From Umezawaea sp049997955 (GTDB lineage Bacteria > Actinomycetota > Actinomycetes > Mycobacteriales > Pseudonocardiaceae), in the NCBI GenBank assembly GCA_049997955.1, contig JAEBDY010000021.1, forward strand, positions 1-64,000: a stretch of DNA of 64,000 nt. The letters run 5' to 3'. Both the position numbers and the translations under genes were made by a program. The notes under the pieces are model-generated. The model was not told where the DNA came from. It searched no databases and worked only from the letters and a program-made list of their open reading frames with translations. Position 1 is the first letter of the stretch; every line of letters starts with the position of its first letter. Of the stretch, positions 59,147 to 64,000 are shown one piece after another.

Positions 59147-59662
59147 ATGGCGACGGCCCGTTCTTGCGATCCGGCGGAAGGCGACACGCTCCGCGGCGAC
59201 TTCGGCTGGGCACTGGGGGTCGTGTTCCGGGCGTACCTCAAGGCGGCCAACGAGGCCACGGGCACACTGCCCGGCGGCCCGCGCGGCCACCAGGTCCTGG
59301 AAGCGGCGACCAGGCAGCCCCCGGTCAGCCAGAGCGTGATCGCGCAGGAGATCGGCTGCGACCGCACCGTCATGACCTACCTGCTGGACGACCTGGAGCG
59401 CGAAGGCCTGCTCACCCGCCGCCCCGACCCGGCGGACCGGCGCAACCGCCAGGTGATCGCCACCGAACAGGGCGTGGAACGCTTGGACCACCTGCGCGCG
59501 TTGATCTCCCGCGCCCAGGACTTCGTGCTCCAGGACTTGGGCGAGGCCGACCGCACCACCTTGCGCTGCCTCATGCAGCGGGCCGCGGTCAAGCTCGACT
59601 CGCTCGACCCGACGGCGCCCTGCAACGTCGTCCAGGACATCGCGGCCGCGCACCGGTCCTGA
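59147..59662 (+). CDS. MarR-family regulator, probably redox-responsive
   Basis: 171 residues, ATG about 100 bases from the divergent hemerythrin start. Winged helix: VSQSVIAQEIGCDRTVMTYL and the wing RRPDPADRRNRQVIAT. Four Cys (7, 66 region in EIGCD, and two near the C-terminus in LRCLMQR and APCNVV) make thiol sensing possible. Shared operator and divergence indicate control of hemerythrin and ene-reductase, a set seen with quinone/electrophile stress regulators. Confidence 0.9.
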   Translation: MATARSCDPAEGDTLRGDFGWALGVVFRAYLKAANEATGTLPGGPRGHQVLEAATRQPPVSQSVIAQEIGCDRTVMTYLLDDLEREGLLTRRPDPADRRNRQVIATEQGVERLDHLRALISRAQDFVLQDLGEADRTTLRCLMQRAAVKLDSLDPTAPCNVVQDIAAAHRS

Positions 59663-59737
59663 TCCGCGGGCGCCACGGTGAGCTGGACAGTTCTCTCAAC
59701 CTGACCGCGGCCGTCGGTGGCGGTGCACCAGCTTTCG

Positions 59738-59764
59738 GCCCCGCCTCTGGCTCTTCGGCGGGGC
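59738..59764. terminator. Hairpin after the MarR gene
   Basis: 8-base arms GCCCCGCC/GGCGGGGC with an 11-base loop, between convergent stops at 59662 and 59869. Confidence 0.6.
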
Positions 59765-59868
59765 GTGGCCGTGCCGGTAGGCGCACGTGATCACGATGGC
59801 GGTGCTCCGACCGTCCTCGGCCCGGTGGGCCACCGCGCCCTCCTCGTGTCGCCGCCTTCCGAGGGCGG

Positions 59869-60540
59869 CTACCCGACGTGCTGTCGGCGCACCATCTCGT
59901 TGATCCAGATCGGCGCGAACGGGGACGTGCAGTTCGGGGGAGTCGGGTAGTCCTTGAGCACCTCCAGGCGCTCACCGATGTCGAGCGCGCGGTCGCGGTG
60001 CTCGGCGTGGTCGATCCCGATCTGCGCCAGGCAGTGGTTCATCGCCCACTGCAGGCGGTCCGGGGCGTCCTTCATCTCCGCCTCGACGACGTCGAGCAGT
60101 CCCGAGAGGTCGAGGCCCTCGGGCTTCTTCGCCACGCGTTCGGTGGTCAGCGCCCAACCGGCACTCGCGACCACCGGGTCCGCGTCGGCGGACCAGGCCA
60201 GGCGCAGCTCGTCGGAGTGCGGGTTCTTCTTCACCACGTAGTTCACGAGCCAGTCGTGCACCTTGGGGGCGCCCGCCTCGCGCACCATGACGTCCAACTC
60301 GTCGCGCTCGAACGCCTTCGGACGGCAGACCAGGATCGCCAGCAGCCTCGCCGCGGTGTCACCGGTCGCCCAGAGCTGGCGCGCGAGGTCCTGCTGCGTC
60401 TTCAGCCGCTTGGCGAGCGCGCGCAGCTTGCCGAGGTTCACACCGTGGTCGTCACCGTGCTTCTCGTTCACCGCACGGGTCTTAGCGTCCTCCAGCGCGG
60501 CCAGTTCGGCCATCACCTCCGCCACCGTCGTCCCGGTCAC
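59869..60540 (-). CDS. AlkD-like HEAT-repeat DNA alkylation repair protein
   Basis: 223 residues, GTG start with GAGGGGG 5 bases upstream. An all-helical HEAT-like array of the AlkD family: VNLGKLRALAKRLKTQQDLA, LARQLWATGDTAARLLAILV, VHDWLVNYVVKKN, VASAGWALTTERVA and DRLQWAMNHCLAQIGI. AlkD excises N3- and N7-alkylpurines without base flipping. Its key Trp/Asp/Arg are not all obvious here, so DNA binding without excision is possible. Stands alone between convergent genes. Confidence 0.82.
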   Translation of the reverse strand: MTGTTVAEVMAELAALEDAKTRAVNEKHGDDHGVNLGKLRALAKRLKTQQDLARQLWATGDTAARLLAILVCRPKAFERDELDVMVREAGAPKVHDWLVNYVVKKNPHSDELRLAWSADADPVVASAGWALTTERVAKKPEGLDLSGLLDVVEAEMKDAPDRLQWAMNHCLAQIGIDHAEHRDRALDIGERLEVLKDYPTPPNCTSPFAPIWINEMVRRQHVG

Positions 60541-60713
60541 CTCGGCCCCCTCTCCGTCGAAGTGGGAGCCAGCCTACGAGCCACGCGCCCGACGAGCCCG
60601 TCGCGGGGTCCGCGGGAACGTGGTGCGCAGACCCGGCACAACGGCGCCGAGGTGAGCCGCGTCCGGCTGGTAGCCGTGCGCCGGCTCGTCGCCGTCGCGC
60701 GGTCGAACCGCGA

Positions 60714-62483
60714 TCACCTTGGTTCCATCAGCTGCTTCACCACGAGGTTCGTGCGGCTCTGGCCCGACTCGGCTTGCACGGACGCGCCCGACGCCCGCAT
60801 CGGCGACATCCCGTCGAGCCTGCGGTTCCGCTTGCCGTCCGGCTCCGTCGCGAACATCGCCGCGGCCGTCGCGGTGACGCCGTCGCCGCTCACCGACCAC
60901 GCCCACTGCCCTCCGTCGTCGACGGCGCCGTCCAGGAACGCCCGCGGCGCCACTGCGGCTTCGGTCGTGGGAGCGGCGGGATCGGGTGCTCGCCACAAGA
61001 CCTGTCCGTCCTTGCGGACCTCGAGCACGTGGTGCGGTTCCCGGTAGGTGGCGCCGAGGGAGGCGAACGCGGCGGCCGCGCGCATCGGGGTCGCCGCCAG
61101 GTCGTCCGGGCCTGGCGGCCTGCCGTCGTCGCGGGCGTCGAAGATCCGCTTGGCCTCCAGCGACTCCAGTGTTGCCGACGACGCGCCACCCCTGGCGAAG
61201 TCCTCCTCGTACTTCAGCAACGTGCCCCCCAGGGAGCCGATCGGACCGTTCGCCTGGAACGCGTCGTTGAAGCTCTGCTCCAGGTAGCCGGGGCCGCCGT
61301 GGAAGCCGATGATCGCGCCGGTGGCGACGTCCACCGACGCGACGGCCAGGTGGACGTCGCGGTCCTCGGGCCTCGCCGGATCGAGGTTCGCCAGGCCTTC
61401 GGCCACGGCGTTCCGCACCGCGGCCATCCGCTCCGGCCGGTAGGTCGTCACGACGGTGTAGCCGCCCCTGGTCAGCATCGCGGCGTCCGGGACGTCCGGG
61501 TCCTGCTCGTGCAGTCCGTTGAGGAACTGGGTGGCCGCGTCGACCGCGTAGCCGTCGACACCCGACAACTCGTCCGGCTCGTACCGGATCGGCTCCGGGA
61601 ACACCAGGTCCGCGCGTTGCCGCGAGTCGAGCCAGCCCTCCTGGACCATGCCGTCCAGGACGTAGTCCCACCGCTCCCGCAGCACCTCCGCCGCCTCGGG
61701 GTCGTCCGGCGCGGTCGCGTAGTAGTACGGGGCCGCGATGATCGCGGCCAGGTACGCGGCCCGCGCCGGGTCCTCGGCCAGCGCGTCGACGGGTACGCCG
61801 AAGTAGGCGCGTGCCGCGGCCTCGATGCCGTAGGTGCCGCGGGCGAAGAACGCGGTGTTGAGGTAGTCCCGCAGAACGGTGTCCTTCGGGGTCTCGTTGG
61901 CGATCTTGACCGCCACGAGGATCTCCTCGGCCTTGCGGCTGAAGGTCTGCTCCTGGGTGAGGTAGTAGTTCTTCACGTACTGCTGGGTGATCGTCGACCC
62001 GCCCTGGAGGTTCCCGCCGTCGCCGGTGGCGTTGTTCTTCACCGCCCGCAGCAGACCCGTGACGGAGATGCCGGGGTCGCCGTAGAACGAGCGGTCCTCC
62101 GCCGCGAGGACGGCGTCGCGCACGACCTTCGGGATCTCCTCGAAGGAGACGGGCTGGCGGTTCACGCCGACGTGGGTGATGCGCGAACCGTCGGCCCAGG
62201 TGAAGATCGTCGCTTCGCGGGTCGCGAAGTCGTTGGGCTCCGGGATCTCCACCACCGACAGGGCGATCGCGAACGCCGCGCCCGCGAGGACGACGACCAG
62301 CAGGGACAGGCCCGCCACCAGTTTCGGTGACGGGAGGAACCGCCGGACACGTCTCAGGGCGCGCCCGGCGCGACTCGCGGCTCTGTGCCGCGGCCCGTCG
62401 GGCCGGGTGCTCGTCGGGACGGTGTTCGCGACGAGGTCACCGCCGTCATGACCGGTCGCCGGGTTTCCGCTGTCTTCGCTCAT
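60714..62483 (-). CDS. Penicillin-binding-type glycosyltransferase with degenerate transpeptidase domain
   Basis: 589 residues from an ATG at 62483. Cytoplasmic tail 1-55, membrane anchor LVAGLSLLVVVLAGAAFAIA, then a GT51 domain: VVRDAVLAAEDRSFYGDPGI (catalytic Glu), NLQGGSTITQQYVKN, RKAEEILVAVKIA and LNTAFFARGTYGIEAAARAY. The C-terminal half has the transpeptidase scaffold (VDVATGAIIGFHGGPGY), but the active-site region reads PIGSLGGTLLKYEED without Ser-x-x-Lys, and no SxN or KTG is seen. It should polymerise glycan strands but not cross-link. It is divergent from the clpP pair. Confidence 0.88.
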   Translation of the reverse strand: MSEDSGNPATGHDGGDLVANTVPTSTRPDGPRHRAASRAGRALRRVRRFLPSPKLVAGLSLLVVVLAGAAFAIALSVVEIPEPNDFATREATIFTWADGSRITHVGVNRQPVSFEEIPKVVRDAVLAAEDRSFYGDPGISVTGLLRAVKNNATGDGGNLQGGSTITQQYVKNYYLTQEQTFSRKAEEILVAVKIANETPKDTVLRDYLNTAFFARGTYGIEAAARAYFGVPVDALAEDPARAAYLAAIIAAPYYYATAPDDPEAAEVLRERWDYVLDGMVQEGWLDSRQRADLVFPEPIRYEPDELSGVDGYAVDAATQFLNGLHEQDPDVPDAAMLTRGGYTVVTTYRPERMAAVRNAVAEGLANLDPARPEDRDVHLAVASVDVATGAIIGFHGGPGYLEQSFNDAFQANGPIGSLGGTLLKYEEDFARGGASSATLESLEAKRIFDARDDGRPPGPDDLAATPMRAAAAFASLGATYREPHHVLEVRKDGQVLWRAPDPAAPTTEAAVAPRAFLDGAVDDGGQWAWSVSGDGVTATAAAMFATEPDGKRNRRLDGMSPMRASGASVQAESGQSRTNLVVKQLMEPR

Positions 62484-62594
62484 CGCCTGAAGAGACTCGC
62501 CGGGACCGCGCGGAGTTGCAGCGCCCGCGCGTTTTGCCGCGACGTCGTCGGATTCCCCGACGTGCCAACCCCGGCGCGGTGAGCTGAGAGCTGA

Positions 62595-62609
62595 TCTGCT
62601 CACAGCAGA
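62595..62609. promoter_or_regulatory. Palindrome upstream of the clpP pair
   Basis: TCTGCTCACAGCAGA, 6-base arms with a 3-base centre, about 42 bases before the clpP start. It resembles, with wider spacing, the TTCTGCC-N-GCAGAA site of PopR, the activator of clpP3-clpP4 in Streptomyces. A regulator of that type ends 10 bases after the second clpP. Confidence 0.5.
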
Positions 62610-62650
62610 GAAACCGACGTGGGCCACCGGGGTCGCGGCATTGTCGGGGC

Positions 62651-63274
62651 ATGACGAACGACAAGCTGCCGCTGTTCGACCACCGACTCCGAGAACGGTT
62701 GCTGAGCCAGCGCGTGCTGGTCCTCGACGGCGTGCTCGACGACGACAACGGGATGGTGCTCGCCACCCAGTTGCTGGCCCTCGCGAGCGACGACCCCAGG
62801 AAGGACATCGCGTTGTGGATCCACTCGCCGGGCGGCTCGGTCCCCGCGATGCTGGCCATCCGCGACGTGATGCGGCTCGTGCCGTGCGCCGTGGCCACGT
62901 TCGCGCTGGGACTGGCGTGCAGCGCGGGCCAGTTCCTGTTGTCCGCCGGCACGCCGGGCAGGCGCTTCGCCCTCCCGCACGCCAGGGTCCTGATGCACCA
63001 GGGCTCCGCGGGGATCAGCGGATCGGCGGTCGAGGTGCAGGTGCAGGCCGACGACCTGAGGCACACCAGGGACACGGTGCTCGCGATCATCGCGGAGGAC
63101 ACCGGCCAGCCGATCGACCGGATCTTCACCGACTCGCTGCACGACCGCTGGTTCACCACCGAACAGGCGCGCGAGTACGGCTTCATCGACCACATCGTCT
63201 CCGACCTCGACCAGGTCGTGCCCGTGCGCACCCACGCGCTGGGGCTCAGCTCGCCGACGGGAGTCCGCGCATGA
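62651..63274 (+). CDS. clpP: ATP-dependent Clp protease proteolytic subunit, active type
   Basis: 207 residues, ATG start. The serine-protease barrel-forming ClpP fold with intact triad: Ser91 in LACSAGQFLL, His116 in VLMHQ, Asp165 in LHDRWF. Other signs are WIHSPGGSVPAMLAI (oxyanion Gly pair) and the end YGFIDHIV. The usual GMAAS is GLACS here. It overlaps the next clpP as ATGA, so the two subunits are made together and likely form mixed rings. It appears to be an accessory (ClpP3-like) copy rather than the housekeeping pair, which adjoins clpX. Confidence 0.92.
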   Translation: MTNDKLPLFDHRLRERLLSQRVLVLDGVLDDDNGMVLATQLLALASDDPRKDIALWIHSPGGSVPAMLAIRDVMRLVPCAVATFALGLACSAGQFLLSAGTPGRRFALPHARVLMHQGSAGISGSAVEVQVQADDLRHTRDTVLAIIAEDTGQPIDRIFTDSLHDRWFTTEQAREYGFIDHIVSDLDQVVPVRTHALGLSSPTGVRA

Positions 63275-63861
63275 GCACGTACACCATCCCCAACGTCATC
63301 ACCCGCGGCGTGGGCGGCGAGCGGATCATGGACGTCTACTCGCACCTGCTGTCGGAGCGGATCGTCTACCTCGGCACCGCGATCGATTCCGGGGTGGCCA
63401 ACGCGTTGATCGCCCAGTTGCTGTTCCTGGAGGCGGACAGCCCGGAACGGGAGATCAACCTGTACATCAACTCCGAGGGCGGCGACCCGTCCGCGATGCT
63501 CGCGCTGTACGACACCATGCGGTTCATCAAGGCGCCGGTGGCGACGACGTGCGTCGGCCAGGCCGTGGCCGCCGGCGCGGTGTTGCTGGCCGCGGGCGCG
63601 GCGGGGCACCGCTTCGTCCTGCCGCACACCCGAGTGGTGCTGCACCAGCCCGCGGCGCAGGGCCGCGGCACCATCCCGGACCTCATCCTCCAGGCCGACG
63701 AGGTGGTGCGGGTGCGCACCCAGCTGGAGGAGATCCTCTCGGCGCACACCGGTCGTGACGTCTCGGACCTGCGGCACGACACGGACCGGGACCGCGTGTT
63801 CGACGCGGCCGGCGCCGTCGGCTACGGCCTCGCGGACTACGTCCTCGACCACCGCCCCTAG
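63271..63861 (+). CDS. ClpP-like subunit lacking the catalytic serine
   Basis: 196 residues from an ATG overlapping the preceding stop. Full ClpP fold: YSHLLSERIVYLGTAIDSGV, INLYINSEGGDPSAMLALYD, His125 in VVLHQPAAQG and the Asp block RHDTDRDRVFDA. The nucleophile region is CVGQAVAAGAVLLAAG where the family has GQAASMGAVLL, so the Ser is Ala100. It cannot act as a serine protease by itself and probably tunes ring assembly, gating or partner choice, as ClpR does in cyanobacteria and plastids. The frame is otherwise intact. Confidence 0.92.
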   Translation: MSTYTIPNVITRGVGGERIMDVYSHLLSERIVYLGTAIDSGVANALIAQLLFLEADSPEREINLYINSEGGDPSAMLALYDTMRFIKAPVATTCVGQAVAAGAVLLAAGAAGHRFVLPHTRVVLHQPAAQGRGTIPDLILQADEVVRVRTQLEEILSAHTGRDVSDLRHDTDRDRVFDAAGAVGYGLADYVLDHRP

Positions 63862-63872
63862 GAACCGCTGAC

Positions 63873-63998
63873 TCAGGCGGCCATGAGCACGGGTCCCGCC
63901 GGACGGCGCTCGACGGCGAGACCCCTGCCGTGGCGCCGCCGGACGGTGCCCGCGATGCCCGTGAGCAGGTCGGCCAGGTCGACGCCCAGCGCACCGGT
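63873..63998 (-). CDS. C-terminus of a ClgR/PopR-like XRE regulator (cut by window edge)
   Basis: The last 41 residues of a minus-strand gene, stop at 63873-63875. TGALGVDLADLLTGI is the usual end of an XRE HTH domain, followed by a basic stretch and the terminus PVLMAA. ClgR and PopR are short XRE regulators of clp genes whose C-terminal Ala pair is a Clp degradation tag. Position next to the clpP pair and the AA end fit that group. Confidence 0.65.
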   Translation of the reverse strand, partial: TGALGVDLADLLTGIAGTVRRRHGRGLAVERRPAGPVLMAA

Positions 63999-64000
63999 GA

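Overview
This is a GC-rich, densely packed actinomycete chromosome segment. Strong GC bias at third codon positions, many GTG/TTG starts, leaderless-looking promoters, an AfsR/SARP regulator, secreted CBM-bearing hydrolases, a chorismatase and multiple ClpP-type subunits all point to a filamentous actinomycete. A Pseudonocardiaceae genus such as Saccharothrix or Lentzea would fit, but that is inference. No rRNA, tRNA or CRISPR array was seen.

Layout. (1) 1-6140 is visibly less GC-rich and looks like the right part of an integrated element. It holds an HK97-fold major capsid gene followed by its prohead protease, with no portal, terminase or tail gene in view. Next come a palindrome-rich spacer, an XRE regulator overlapping-in-operon with a PPC/DUF296 protein, and a divergent pair of very small genes (C2HC zinc finger and single-pass membrane peptide). 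The element abuts a flavin monooxygenase gene cut in half at 6141. (2) 6141-21.7 kb is chromosome: an alpha/beta hydrolase, a repeat-rich gap (8.0-8.5 kb), secreted SGNH esterase, secreted S1 protease, a large secreted (alpha/alpha)6 glycosidase, a MarR regulator, a membrane Ser/Thr kinase with an extracellular cellulose-binding domain, a frameshifted IlvD/Edd dehydratase, two tandem paralogous lipoproteins, and a GlxA-type regulator divergent from a cupin. (3) 22.2-27.8 kb is an L-rhamnose catabolic operon (rhaI-rhaD-rhaB, overlapping ATGA junctions) divergent from its LacI-family regulator. The same operator half-sites recur 15 kb away in front of a GH78 alpha-L-rhamnosidase (41.7-45.0 kb), suggesting one regulon. 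(4) 27.9-41.1 kb is mixed: an orphan chorismatase, M23 endopeptidase, Asp/Glu racemase, serine hydrolase, AfsR/SARP regulator, MT0933-type antitoxin-like protein, GrpB, an SDR/AKR pair with a divergent TetR and twin operators, and a second TetR. (5) 45-55 kb: NmrA/LysR pair, PEP-mutase-like enzyme, a degenerate Ada/AlkA hybrid, GH114, and a beta-1,3-glucan module (CBM56-CHB_HEX-beta-helix protein and GH64) carrying CebR/CelR-like operators. (6) 55-64 kb: a membrane protein, alpha/beta hydrolase, orphan Imm1 immunity protein, ene-reductase plus hemerythrin operon under a divergent MarR, AlkD-like protein, a penicillin-binding-type glycosyltransferase whose transpeptidase motifs are gone, and a clpP pair whose second subunit lacks the catalytic serine, next to the C-terminus of a ClgR/PopR-like regulator.

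Themes: extracellular polysaccharide use (rhamnosides, beta-1,3-glucan, galactosaminogalactan, perhaps cellulose sensing) under LacI-type operators; divergent regulator/target pairs; and several proteins that keep a fold but have lost catalytic residues. The most system-like novelty candidates are the orphan capsid/protease module, the kinase with an extracellular CBM2, and the ClpP/pseudo-ClpP/PopR-like module.
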